Source: Xanthostigma xanthostigma
Lineage: Eukaryota; Arthropoda; Insecta; Raphidioptera; Raphidiidae
Length of the DNA stretch: 64,000 nucleotides
Direction of reading: 5' to 3'
NCBI GenBank assembly: GCA_963575645.1
Contig: OY754469.1
Span: forward strand, 13,844,001-13,908,000
Shown: piece after piece, positions 22,609 through 33,900 of the stretch
Numbering within the stretch: position 1 is the first letter of the stretch
How the letters are laid out: every line of letters starts with the position of its first letter
Made by a program: the position numbers and the translations under genes
The notes under the pieces: generated by a model
Databases searched by the model: none
What the model saw: only the letters and a program-made list of their open reading frames with translations
What the model was told of the DNA's origin: nothing

Positions 22609-23068
22609 CAGTGGCGTAACAATAGGGTGGCAGAACGGGCAAAATGCCACGGGCCCCCGACCCGAGAGACGGTTAAGACAGGAGGTACCTACCTAACATT
22701 TATTACAAATGTTGGTAAAAAATATTAATTTTGTATTTAATCAATTTAAGTTAGGTATTAACTCAAGAACGTACAAATATCTATTTTACTTCGTTATTTA
22801 TAAAGATGAAACTACATAAAGCAGGCGCGGTCCGAAGGGGGGGGTCACAGGGGACATGACCCCCCCCAAAATCTAAAGTCAAATTGAAAAATCTCAAAAA
22901 TTTGCCAAATAATAAAAGAAAATTTTTAGCTACAATACAAAAAGACGACTTTTTTTATTAGTGTAGTGAGGGACCCCCCCCAAAATTTCAGGCTGCGACC
23001 GCGCCTGACATAAAGTGAAGCTTTTTTATATTAAGGGAGGGCCCTCAGGTGGTATAGTTACCCCACTG
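22609..23068. mobile_element. hAT element nested in the Helitron
   Basis: Starts CAGTGGCGTAACAATAGGG and ends GTATAGTTACCCCACTG. The exact 8-bp duplication CTAATATT is at 22601-22608 and 23069-23076. A copy of the same family is at 53190-53496 and lacks the 186-bp insertion at 22822. Confidence 0.9.
22822..23007. mobile_element. hAT MITE, 186 bp, third nesting level
   Basis: Ends CAGGCGCGGTCCGAAGG and CTGCGACCGCGCCTG lie between exact duplications ACATAAAG at 22814-22821 and 23008-23015. The related copy at 53190-53496 is continuous here, which supports the borders. Confidence 0.92.
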
Positions 23069-23323
23069 CTAATATTATTAAGAGAGACTGCGAATTTTAT
23101 GAGTTAGTGAGTATGTGGAGGGTAATCTCCAGAACCACTGCACCTATTTGAAAAATTCTTTCACCGTTATTTAGAATGAACTTTCAGGATGAACATGGGC
23201 TATATATTATCAAGTTGAAATAATAACGCTTTTCGTGTAAACCAAGTTTGCAAAGTAAGTCTACGAAAAAACGGTGGTAGATGGAAATCTACAAATTCGG
23301 CCGAAGTAGGACCGGCCCGCTAG

Positions 23324-24393
23324 TTTGGAATAAGTTCAATAAAAGTTCATTGTTTCTAAAATGTAATCTAGACTGAAGAGTTCCAAGGCTGGAAAAACTG
23401 ACTGTTATTGTTAAAAGTGATTCAATTTCCATGATGCTAGTTTTGAATGATTTTAAAAGGATAGATAAATATTTTTGATGACTATATAAATAAAGGTGAC
23501 TCTTGACATTGGACATAATGGAAGGAAACCATACAAAGATTATACCGACTCGTCATGTAACCGAATGTCATTCATGACATAATCTGTATAAATATCTATA
23601 TTGTTCAGAGCTGATTCGCTTCATTTACTCGCAGATGAAATAACGATTCTAAAACAATTTCATGGACAAATTAAGATGAAACTTAACCATAAATCCATAA
23701 ATAGATTTTGTTTAAATATCCATAAAAAATTTAACATCTGCCAAAAATGGTTACAGACTTTTGATTATTTACATAAATGTACTTTTTTTTAGATTCACAA
23801 AATTTACGACACCTGCGCGAAGATAGCGCTATTGATAAGAATTTTTTGATTCCATTGTTGAGTTGATTTTTTTTAATATAACTTGAGGGTTTACCGGTTC
23901 CTCTTGAAATTGAATAAGGATTCGCGAAGGATCAGAGATTAAGAACCGCTGCGTTAGATGAGTAATCTTTGGTCCTTGGCAAATGATATTATTTTCTTAC
24001 GAAATAAGTATAACGAGGTCGAAATTACATAGGTGAAAAAAATAATTTTCTTTATTTACGGACAATACCAATGCATTACACCGGTGCATACATCCGCGTC
24101 CGTGGCCTGAAATTGTTAATAATAATTAATTATTGTCCGAAAAATTTCTTTAACCACGATAAACGTTCATTTTTCTTTTATTATTTAACCTACTGACTGG
24201 ATAATAACTCATCTGTGATTAAAATGATATCAGTTATCTATTCAAAAAAAGTTAAACCTATATTAGTATTAATTGAACGATCTTAGCTCTTTCTTTCTAG
24301 ATCAATAAATTAAAATTGCTTTACGTATTTAGTAAATAAACGCGAATGATCTTATGTTTTCGGACGTCCATAATAATCTGCAATATTTACACA
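23324..24393. other. intergenic, no gene seen
   Basis: Short ORFs only, at 23289-23516 and 23601-23792. Neither has domain signs. Confidence 0.5.
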
Positions 24394-24455
24394 TCAAATT
24401 ATTTTTCATTTTATTTAGTTGCTATAGCAACTAAATAAAATGAAAAATAATTTGA
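24394..24455. repeat. perfect 62-bp palindrome, no loop
   Basis: Each 31-base half is the exact reverse complement of the other, meeting at TTGCTA|TAGCAA (24424/24425). Halves begin TCAAATTATTTTTC. It is the first of a chain of inverted repeats up to 25080. Confidence 0.98.
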
Positions 24456-24463
24456 ATAATTTG

Positions 24464-24541
24464 AATTCTTATCCGGTATTCTCGTTTCTTGTATCGTAAA
24501 ACAGTTTACGATACAAGGAACGAGAATACCGGATAAGAATT
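24464..24541. repeat. 78-bp inverted repeat with 4-base loop
   Basis: Arms 24464-24500 and 24505-24541 are 37 bases with one mismatch (TTTCTTG against CAAGGAA). The loop is ACAG. The arms include TTATCCGGTATTCTCG and its complement. It lies nine bases after the perfect palindrome. Confidence 0.97.
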
Positions 24542-24599
24542 TAGGACGAGTCCCAAAGCAAGAGAAAAGTTGCTATTCTATTTACACAGAAAGATTATT

Positions 24600-25080
24600 T
24601 TCTTCATATACTCGATCGAAAGTACGTACTTCCGGCATCAATTTTAAGGCAGAAAATCTAACATTTATGCATTGGTATATGATTACACGCACGTTAGACT
24701 TGCCTTAAAATTTATTCCGGAAGTACATACTTTCGACCGGCTATAAAAAAATTGTTATCATATAGGTACACCGATACCTGCCGCTACTATCGCCAGCCAA
24801 TAGCCGCAAACAGCTGTCATTCGTATTTTTACGTATTACCTCAAAGCTGCTTGCTTGGAAGTTATCTGTGTTTTTATGTAATTAATAAGTAATTAATTAA
24901 TAAGCGTACTTTCGACCGAGGTATGAAGAAAAATAGTATACACCACACGAGCAGAAAGTTTGAGAGCCTTGAACTGCACGTCATGATGCCATCGGCTCGC
25001 CTCGGGAATCATGACGCGTAGTGCAAGAAAATATCAAACTTTCTGCCCTTGTGGTGTAATATACTATTTCGATATCAATA
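24600..25080. repeat. nested inverted repeats
   Basis: Three overlapping pairs are seen. First, CGATCGAAAGTACGTACTTC (about 24613) pairs with GAAGTACATACTTTCGACCGG (to 24740). Second, TTTTCTTCATATACTCGATC (24597) also pairs with the block near 24905-24930 (CGTACTTTCGACCGAGGTAT). Third, 24926-24988 (with CCACACGAGCAGAAAGTTTG and GCACGTCATGATG) pairs with 25010-25073 (with CATGACGCGTAGTGC and CAAACTTTCTGCCCTTGTGG) around a GC-rich tip. No ORF lies inside. It could be a decayed fold-back element or an assembly of several. Confidence 0.85.
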
Positions 25081-26132
25081 AGTCCGTAATCTATGTTCAT
25101 GTTTGGCGACTTTAATAATCAATTATTCAATTCACAGCGATATTTTTGCTATGCGTTTCATAATTCATATTTATTTTTATATAGGCTTTGTTACGTTTTA
25201 GAGAAAATAGTAATTTTTGGTGAATTCATGACATCTAAAAGAAAATACTATATTCGTTATTCATATACAAATACGGCAATTCATAAAACATGTGGGAGGA
25301 AAATGAGGTAATTAGATCTCATAAAATTATTATTATTTTTGTCGGTGCGTTAGCGTAATTATTATACTTGAATACAATATTGGCGGTGATATAGCAAAAC
25401 AGAGTAACTAACACTCCTCTGTTCCGTATTTTATTTATTACAGACGAATATTACCTATATAGGTATATTAACTTTACATTTTTCTAGAATTAAGATGTTT
25501 AATTAAATGCAGGTCAATGTTAAATATTTCATGAAATGTAACAATTATAGCAAATGTTTACAATAGGTACATATTTTTATGTGAGATCATGTAAACACGT
25601 TTTTGAGACAATTTAAATATTGACTTATTTAATAACTGATACCTAATGAAGTTCATGTGTTTCAACAGCAAATAATAAGCAAGTTCGTTAACAATATGGA
25701 ATTTTACTGGAAAGTCTTCCTGAAAGGTGTATACAATTAATAGATCTTTTCATAGTTGAAAATGTTTAATGCGTATGTCTGAACTAACGCCATATTTTTC
25801 TGGAACTTTTTTCATGTTAACATTGGAAAAGTGATTGATTTTGAAAAAAGCAAATAGTATTGCTACCACGAGTCTTCGTGGAACTGTAGCCAGCGTTTCA
25901 ATTGAGCACAGGTGCAGTTCTGCACGAATTTAGGCATCGTTAGCGGCCCAATCCAGATTCGTCCCAATAAGTAGATTGCCACCTTTCCTACGTTGCAAAA
26001 TTGATCTCCACGGAAAGAATTTTTATTTTAACGCGATAATATATAGCCTATGTCCAACTTGAAGGTCCAATCTAAATATTGGTGAAAAAAAAATTGAAAT
26101 CGGATGAGTAGTTGCGGAGATTACCTTCTTAA
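25081..26132. other. intergenic, with Helitron-like debris at the end
   Basis: No gene. From about 25990 to 26129, phrases such as 'gaaatcggatgagtagttgcggagattacc' (piece of a Helitron body) suggest an older, endless Helitron fragment next to the complete one. Confidence 0.45.
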
Positions 26133-26733
26133 TCTATACTAATATATAAAGCTGAAGAGTTTGTTTGTTTGTTTGAACGCGCTAATCTCAGGACCTACTG
26201 GGTCAAATTGAAAAAAAATTTTTGTTGGATAGCCCATTTATCGAGGTAGGCTATAGGCTATATAAAATCACGCTACGATCATTAGGAGCGGAGCATTAAT
26301 GAAAAATGTTGCAAAATGTATCTCAAAAATAAGCTTCTATTCAGGTGAAATACACTAACTAAATATACTCATATTAGCGTTGTAAGTACACAACCTCAGA
26401 TGGCTCAATCAGTAGAGCATGCGACTGTCAATATCAAGGTCGTGGGTTCGAGCCCCACGTTGGGCGAATATATTTTTATTTTTTTTTATTTTCTACATTG
26501 CTTTCTTCTAAGCCTTATATTTAAATTTCATTTAATTAATTAAAAAAAATTATTAGTTAAAAAAAGTATAAATACTGCTTTTTACCGACAAAAACTTTTG
26601 AACGGTAACTCCGATCATCATGAAATTTGGACACAACATTCATCTCGGTAAACTAAGATGAATGTGTGTACTCATGTTCCTCCTTTCCCCATTCGTTCTT
26701 TTACAACCGGGTGAAATCGGACGGTACCGCTAG
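26133..26733 (+). mobile_element. Helitron with internal tRNA-like block, 601 bp
   Basis: Starts TCTATACTAATATATAAAGC after A. Ends with a GC hairpin (ACCGGGTG to CGGACGGTACCG) and CTAG before T. The body has the phrase 'ggatagcccatttatcgagg' seen in all related copies. In the middle lies a tRNA-like sequence at about 26394-26466. A full-length relative is at 53887-54498 (minus) and a partial one at 44236-44573 (minus). Confidence 0.88.
26394..26466 (+). pseudogene. tRNA-Lys-like block within a Helitron
   Basis: TGGCTCAATCAGTAGAGCAT is a D arm with A box, and GGTCGTGGGTTCGAGCCCC a T arm with B box, ending ACGTTGGGCG as in animal tRNA-Lys. The 5' acceptor strand does not pair, and the anticodon arm has changed (it reads GTC where the 44-kb copy keeps CTT), so it is not a working tRNA. 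An AT-rich tail follows. Confidence 0.8.
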
Positions 26734-27532
26734 TATTATATATATTTTATTTATGACTGACAACATTGCAGAGTAAATAGTCGTGTATGTCAAGGATTAT
26801 AAATTGCATATAAAATACAAATAAATTTCCCTTTAAAATCTCAACTAGAAATGACTCTTAGTACTGAAGTACATTGTGACTCGTTCGTCTGTGTTGAAAT
26901 GTCTTAATTTTACAATAAACTTGACTGACTCTAAATGTAAGTCATGGTTTCAGTACCGTATAAGTATGTTTATTGTACATGACTGGTTTTATACTAATAC
27001 GTTAAATTAATTATCAATTTTGAATGTCAATCGAAATCAACACAGTTAGTCCGTTGTTTAGTAAATTGATAATTCAATAAGTTCAATGATTGATGCAGAC
27101 GCTGATTGCCCTTTTTTTATTTTTTTCCCTTGGCCTTCGATATAGCATCCAAAAATATATAGATTTTATCAATTAATATACTTAGGTACTGTATAAAATT
27201 TAATATTATTATAGAAGCCAAATTAAAAATAAATAAAAACGAGTGACACGCGCACTGAGTGTTTCGTATGATATACAAAAAGAAAATTTATCAGTGTATA
27301 AAGAGTATTTTATTTTGTCACGTTTATATTGGCACGCTGTATACCTAATATTTAAGTGTATCTAGAATCTAGATACTTACACTGTGATATAATTCGAAGG
27401 CAAAAAAATTTAGATAAAGGTGATTTTGGAAAAGCTAAGAATTTGAAACTAAAAAAATGCAAAAATAATGTTTATTCTCAAAATAGAATTGGTCCCAGAG
27501 ACTGTTAAAGCTTAAATCGTTTTAGCAGGTAA
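26734..27532. other. intergenic, no gene seen
   Basis: AT-rich. No coding, TIR or RNA signal was found. Confidence 0.5.
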
Positions 27533-27842
27533 CTAGCGGTCCATCCCGGTTCACCCGGGTGCGATAGATATAATTTTGCAAAATATATTTATTTTTTAGC
27601 CCAGCGTCTAAACTAATAGCATTAAGCGAATTCTATCAGATCTCGCTACTTGGTACTATAACAGTTTGTTTTTTCACAAAACACCGTAATTTTGTACAAA
27701 ATATTTAATTAAAACTATCCTATAGGTAGCTTAAGTTGAACCAAACAAGACACATTTACAAAACTTCATTAAAATCGGTTTAATGGTTTCGGAGATTAGC
27801 GCGGACGAACATTATAATACGAGATTTTCATATATATGAAGA
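27533..27842 (-). mobile_element. Helitron, 310 bp
   Basis: On the minus strand it starts TCTTCATATATATG (from 27842) and ends GGGTGAACCGGGATGGACCG then CTAG at 27533, followed by T. The phrase 'cggagattagcgcg' is the usual Helitron body. Confidence 0.75.
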
Positions 27843-28005
27843 TAAAGATATGTTATAACTTATAATATATAAAGAATATTGGACATAAATTTCGAATTTA
27901 TAGGTATTGATGTTTTCGAAAGCCATACCAAACAGATATAGGTACTTGTCTAAAATTGACAACTTACTTTAACATCTTTTTAAACCCCAAATTTACATTT
28001 TATAT

Positions 28006-28257
28006 AGTCCCGTCCGGTTCCACCCGGGTGCAAAAGAACAAATGGTAGAAGGGACACGAGTAGGTACGTACATTCATATTCGTTTAAAAGTTTTTGTCGG
28101 ACGGACAAATTTTTAGTTACATTTTGCAACATTTTTCATTGATACTCCGTTCCTATTTGATCGTAGCATAATATTATATAGCCTATAGCCTTCCTCCACA
28201 AATGGGCTATCCAACAAAAAAAATGTAGATGCAGTTGATCTGACCCGCATTTGTTAC
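28006..28257 (-). mobile_element. Helitron fragment of the tRNA-carrying family, deleted
   Basis: Shares the 3' hairpin (CACCCGGGTG) and the 'gggctatccaacaaaaaaa' body with the 26133 element, in minus orientation. The middle with the tRNA block and the exact termini are missing. Confidence 0.65.
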
Positions 28258-29066
28258 TGGTAGAGTTAAAAATTACATTTAAACAACTATTATTGTTCAT
28301 AATTTTTTTTAAATTTTAATTTTACGACTAATCATTAATTGTTGCTTGCAAATGTTTTATAGTGGATACGTGCTTTAAAATATTGAGCTAGGAATACACA
28401 AATTGCGAAACTATTTGGGAATAACAAACAACAGATATACTATTATTATCAACGTCAATAAATTAATCAACATCCTGACTTAGAGACAGGGGCGGACCAC
28501 TGTACAGGCACACGAAGTGTGGTCTTGACTCTTGAGGCTTTACCAGACGTAGGTAATATATATATTCGCATGGGCAAATCGGGCTATAGCCCAAGACAGT
28601 ACAATTGTAGGGGCACGACTTTCCAAATTTTTATATCACACGTAAATAAGCAGTGCCAAAATGCCACAAGCCACACGAAAACATTTTTTTTTTCGTGGGG
28701 GGTAGTCAGTTTTGAGTATCCCGGGGCGGCATTGAACTTAAAAAAAATCCTAAATTAGGTATATACCAACAATTTTTTGCTGTAAGCTTCAAAATTAGGT
28801 TCGCTTGAGTTCTTCAAATGAATAATACGCCACTGTTTAAATATCGGTGAAGATAATGGTAACGCCTTTATCAACAATTAATGACTGTCAAACTCATGAA
28901 GTAATACCATTAAACAAAGAGAATTATCTATATAATATATCTTTATTAGCTAATTTTGCCCAAATAAATATTTAAAAAATAAGTATTTATAAAGAGACTA
29001 TATTATTTGATTGCTCCTCGTAATAACACACAATAGTCTAGTGCCACATAGGAGTCAGAAGCAACA
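28258..29066. other. intergenic, no gene seen
   Basis: 28489-28834 begins CAGGGGCGGACCACTG and ends CGCCACTG, which hints at a decayed hAT element. No matching 8-bp flank was found. Confidence 0.4.
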
Positions 29067-29139
29067 GGGGGCGTAGCTCAGATGGTAGAGCGCTCGCTTA
29101 GCATGCGAGAGGTACCGGGATCGATACCCGGCGCCTCCA
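29067..29139 (+). tRNA. tRNA-Ala (AGC)
   Basis: A complete 73-nt cloverleaf. GGGGGCG pairs with CGCCTCC and the discriminator is A. The anticodon loop TTAGCAT lies between CTCGC and GCGAG. The T arm is CCGGGATCGATACCCGG. A T-rich stretch follows within 20 bases. It looks functional. Confidence 0.96.
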
Positions 29140-29748
29140 AGCCTGTATTTTTAAATTTTTGTTTTTTTCAGCAACAATTAATTATTAGTAATAGGTTAGT
29201 AATTATTTAATTTAATAATATAATAACAAACAAATTTTATTTTATTATGTATATTTTCATTTTGTTTAAATGGAGCATGACCCGTTTGGAATTTAAAACA
29301 CGGTACGCATTTTGTTATTTAGAACTTCCTCATTGTGAACGGTTCATGATTGACATCAAGCGGATAATTTCTAATCACGTTTATTGGAAATAAATTAAAT
29401 AATAATTTTCTGGAAATTTAGTACGTGCATACTTTGCATACGCGACGCGATTTATCGCATAACTCTTTGTACAAGTAACGGTAACGTACTGTTGATTTGA
29501 CGTCCATATTAATCAGTTTTTTCTAAAAATTATCGCAGTATGCATTTGAAATATTTCGAAAATAATAAATATTAAATACTTATGCCATGTCTACTTTTAC
29601 TCATAATATCACGGCGACGAATAATTTCTATTCCATAAATCGATCTTACAGATTATAGAAACGTGCTCTATTTTTTAAACTCGAAGTTATAATCTAATTG
29701 CGTTGGTTTCACTAAGTTTGCTCTAATAATCCTTATGTTTATATTGTA
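29140..29748. other. intergenic, no gene seen
   Basis: AT-rich, with nothing recognised. Confidence 0.5.
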
Positions 29749-30099
29749 CTAGCCGCTACCCGTGTCTACGCGATTGAGGTTAAACACAGTAGCAACAACA
29801 GTAGGGCTCCACCGTATTACAGTCTTGCCTCACGAGACTGTGCCCCGATCGTTAGCGGACGACAGTAGTGGAGTCATCGGCTCCACCGTGTTATAGTCTT
29901 GCCTCACGGAGCAGTGCCCGATTTAGCGACGAGCGTAGTGGAGTCATTGGCTTCACTGTATCACGGTCTTTTTTTTTTGCCAGAAACCTTCGCGGACTCG
30001 TGCACAACAACTCACTAAAGTTTCATCGCAATCGGATCAATGGTATAGGAACACATAGGTAACAAACAGAAAAGCAGACATTCATTTTTATATTATAGA
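29749..30099 (-). mobile_element. Helitron with internal minisatellite, 351 bp
   Basis: On the minus strand it starts TCTATAATATAAAAATG (after A) and ends CACGGGTAGCGG then CTAG at 29749, followed by T. Inside, 29800-29975 is a tandem repeat of about 80-90 bp (see separate entry). Confidence 0.82.
29800..29975. repeat. two and a half units of an 80-90 bp tandem repeat
   Basis: Units share 'ggctccaccgt', 'cagtcttgcctcacg', 'gcagtgccc' and 'agtggagtcat', with about 15% divergence. The third unit breaks off in 'tcacggtctt'. Its GC content is well above the flanks. Helitrons often carry minisatellites. Confidence 0.8.
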
Positions 30100-31516
30100 T
30101 TAATTTAGGAATAGGGTGTTAAGATCAAAGTTGTAACACCTATGAAAAATAAATAAAAATCATATATCTATTAATTAACTATATAAATCATTGCCTATCT
30201 ACTCAATGTGCGGTGAGTGAACGCAACAAAGCGTATCGAAAATATATATACGTCTCTTTCTTCGATGTAATTCCCTGATTTCTCCGATGATAGGATTGGT
30301 TGATGTACTTGCATTCAATCTGAATAAAGTATCTCTGTTTCAAAACCTTTGTCTTTTTCTATGACGTTAACATGGGCGTACCCAGCTTTTGGCCCAGGAG
30401 GGGGCAAATTAGAAATTTCTTAAGCCGGATCCCCCGTGCTTGTTTTGCCCTCCTGGATACGCCAGTGCTTACGGCGCAAAAAAAGACAGAAGTATATGTT
30501 TGCACCCTAATAGTTCGATTGCGATTTTATTCCTATGCTCAGTATAGAATAAAAGTATATGATGAAAATATACGAGTTATAGAAATTTTGAAGTGGACGA
30601 GTTTTCTCTCAAAATTTTGTTAAAACACAATACATACTATACGTCTTATCAAAAGAATAAGAAACATTTGGATAAACATCTGGAAGTCGGGATCAAGATT
30701 TCCAATTTCTATCCAAGGTTTTTTTCTTGTCATGACCTAACAATGATACGATGCGTAAATGTTTTCAATCGCACGCCACCTTTAAATTGTACGTAAAAAC
30801 AATTTTTTTCACTTTATAAAGGAAGTTTGGACATTTACCCACGATGGAAGACTTGAGAGAACGGCACAACTGCCGCATCGCGGACAGGCGGTCGCGATTA
30901 TGATTTAATTTTAATGCGAGCGCCACACTCGTCGAAATCGTCTTATTTCCGCCCTTAATACACAATTTTTTTGATGAATCAATCGATTTATGTTATAAAT
31001 ATCAGAAGCAATTTGTAGGATGCCAAGGAAATGGATTTGAAAGACTCGTGTTTGTCCCGGGCACAAATTTTGCAAATACGTCCTTGAAGAAGACCTAACA
31101 TTCTATACAGATTGTGAAAAATCACCGACCTGAAAATTTAACCGCAAATATCTGTATACCATTTGATTAAATGTTATGTCAAATCGGTATATTCTTGTGA
31201 ATGTAAGAATGGTTATTTTTAATTAACTGTTAGTTACGAACACTTAAACAACAGGTGTGCTGCTCTCTAGTGACAATGGAACAATTGAAAACATAAAACT
31301 TGTGCCAAAACAGGGCTGTAAACGTTCCATTATCAAAAATAGAGTGTGTCCATTGGTAGCTAAGTAAATGCATCAACGCGAGTCAGTCTCTGATATCAAA
31401 ACCTACCACTATCATCTGTCGGGGTACAGATGCTGATATTGTAAGTAGTTGAACCGTGAAAACATGCTGTGATGATTGTTTGTGATTTTAAAATTAACGG
31501 ATATATTTAAATAAAA
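30100..31516. other. intergenic, includes upstream region of the PDZ gene
   Basis: A short block at 30373-30475 (GGGCGTACCCAGC to GGATACGCCAGTG) is MITE-like. A CpG-rich stretch at 30838-30955 stands out but supports no clear exon. The last 100-150 bases probably hold the PDZ gene promoter and 5' UTR. Confidence 0.45.
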
Positions 31517-33749
31517 ATGGCCAAATTAATAAATATATTGTTACAACGAAATGACTGCAATATACCCTGGGGTATTGAAATTGCTGGCAGGTATCATTTA
31601 AATGAACCACTCGTCATAAATGAGGCAAGTACCTTAATTTTTTTAATAAAATTATCAATCTGTAGGATTTTATTGAAATTAGCAGTGTAATATTTGTATT
31701 AACTGATGCAGCTTTCAAAATTTATTGTAACTGAAAACATATCGGTAGGTATATTAGATTTCATTATTTACGTTAAAACAAAATTTGACCTCAATATTAC
31801 TTTAAACTAAACTCAATATTAATTTTAATAAATGTTCACAATATCAAAAATATTATAGTTGAAAACAATCTAAAATCATTTTCTGTACTGCGCAAGATCT
31901 CAGTAGAACTGCGGAATATCTATGCATAGATATTTTCAAAATATATAAAAATAGCCTGAAATTATTTTCCGCTATGTTATTACAATGAACTAAAAGCATA
32001 CACTACATGTAAATAAAGTCGTTAAGATAAAAATAATCTCGTTTATACAAATGGTCTTGATTTCCGTATTTTATAATAGATGTCACCACTATGCGTAAAT
32101 TCTGTTATTTATTATACAAGGTGTTACTTTCAATAGGTAGTACAAAAAAATTAAGAATATATATTTTCTAAACAATGTATATAGTATGATTAAGAAAAGA
32201 CCATTAACAGTAAATCATAATATATAATTTAATATATAACTACCGCAATAGTGCCAACACTTTTTAAACTGGACCACGATACAAATCCCACCTAATTACC
32301 TATAGGCAAAAAATATCCCACTACTCATTTTTGTTACATTTTCTCCAATCTTTATATTGACGTCACAATTTTTAACAGACGTTAATTTTTCGAAATTATT
32401 CATACTAATTAGTTTGTTACCGTTCTCTGATAATAATTAATCAATACATTGCGACTAGAGAATTGAATCCTTATCATAATTTTTAGGTTTATCCCGGCGC
32501 CATTGCCGCTCAACATATAAGTCCTGGAGACATAATTCTAGAAATTCAAAACAAGAAATCATCTCAAGTAACAGACAGTGAGGCTGAAAGAATTATAAAC
32601 TTTCCTCAGAGAGAACTTCAAATCATAGTATTAAAAAATAACAAAAAATATGTGCCCATACCGAGACCCGTACAAAAATCAATTTCGCTTCCGCAAGTGG
32701 TCAAAACAAATGACAATTCGAATTTTCAACAATTGGTTCGAAAATCACAAGTGAGAAGTGGCGTTGAAAAAAATAAATCGTTTTTTGAATCTATATCAAA
32801 AAATCAAGCACTCAATAATTTTGCCAGTCATATCGCAAATTTGCCTAAAATAAGTTCAAGCTGGCAGAAAACATCCAGAATTACAGAAGGCAACATCGAA
32901 ACTGATCATAAAGAAAGGTTTAAAAAAGAATCTTTTACTGATACGAATACAAATTTTGATAACGAATTATATAAATTTAAAGAAACTATTCATTCACCAT
33001 CGTTTGATTCTTCAGAAAACAAAACTTACAACCGTTCACATATAAAATATAATGATGAAAAAAGTGGCATAAAAACGCAAATATTTGCAGAAGAATCCAA
33101 ATCACATTACAATTCGTTCAAATCTTCAACTTTTCCGAATGCGGCAGCGCAAGTCAAAGACGATTTTCATAATTTTTGGGATGATACTTCAAGGAAATGT
33201 TATTCATTTTGGGATGATTTGAAAAGCAATGATTCATTTAGTAGTTTTGGAATAAATTCCCCAATATCAAAACAATCCCGTTCAAGTTTATCATCAAAAG
33301 GAAATTTGACTAGGGGTCCTAAAAAGCGATATTCATTTTGGGACGAAATGGGCAGTGACTCGTGTGATAGTTCCGATACTATAAAATTTAACGAAAATAG
33401 AAAATCTAAATGTGATTTAATTATCGATTCGTCACCATTTGATACTATTTTTTTCCATGACATCAATTTAAATTCTGATCCATTTTTTACTTTTAACAAT
33501 GCAAAAACAAATATGTTTAATGATGCGTTTAACAGAAGACAAACATTTTTCGACAAAACCGATACAGCTTTTAAAATGAATAATAAAAAATATAATTCAA
33601 AACCCAGAAGAAATCTGAATAGACGAGATGATTCACTTTATGAAGCCAGTGAAGAATACAGTGATAGTTCAGCTATGGAAGATGTATATTTCAGCGCTGA
33701 AGATGAAGAATCTGCAAGGTCGCAACCGAGTTTCAGTACTTTTAAGTAA
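31517..33749 (+). CDS. PDZ-domain protein, ALP/Zasp-like, about 456 aa, 2 exons
   Basis: Exon 1 (31517-31624) ends AATGAG and is followed by a GC donor (GCAAGT). Exon 2 starts 32487 after TTTTTAG and reads to TAA at 33749. Residues about 4-88 form a PDZ domain: PWGIEIAG is the carboxylate-binding loop, as PWGF in Zasp and ALP proteins, then VINEVYPGAIAA, SPGDIILEIQ and ELQIIVLK. The rest is low-complexity, rich in Ser, Asn, Asp and Lys, and likely disordered. A short motif (N/S)FWD(D/E) occurs three times, with W at residues 267, 278 and 321. No LIM domain follows here. Zasp proteins bind alpha-actinin at muscle Z-discs, and a cytoskeletal role is inferred only. A GTAAGT at 33746, just before the stop, may allow splicing to further exons not seen in the window. 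Confidence 0.8.
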
Positions 33750-33900
33750 GTTTAAAAATTACTTTTACTTATATTTTTTGTTTGTTTATTATACATTTCT
33801 CAATTGGGACGTCACACATGAGCGGAGTTTAGATCAAATGTCGAATCCATCATTTCTCATATGAAATATGATGTTCTTATGGTTTCACCAGGTGTCTTAT

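Larger units (their letters stand above)
22595..23323 (+). mobile_element. Helitron with a hAT element in its 5' end
   Basis: TCTATACTAATATT at 22595 is interrupted by the hAT element and resumes at 23069 as CTAATATTATTAAGAGAGACTG. The 3' end at 23302-23323 is CGAAGTAGGACCGGCCCG then CTAG, with T following. It is non-autonomous, with about 260 bp of its own sequence. Confidence 0.75.

Noticed and set aside
24394-25080. Palindrome chain as terminal hairpins of an integrated small DNA virus
   Set aside because: No replication or capsid-like frame lies near, and the repeats are internal to ordinary intergenic DNA.
28489-28834. hAT MITE with CAGGGGCGGACC and CGCCACTG ends
   Set aside because: Ends do not pair well beyond a few bases and the 8-bp flanks differ.
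30765-30965. CpG-rich stretch with MRQLCRSLKSSIVG on minus and MEDLRERHNC on plus as first exons
   Set aside because: Both frames are very short, on opposite strands, with no further exon to decide between them.
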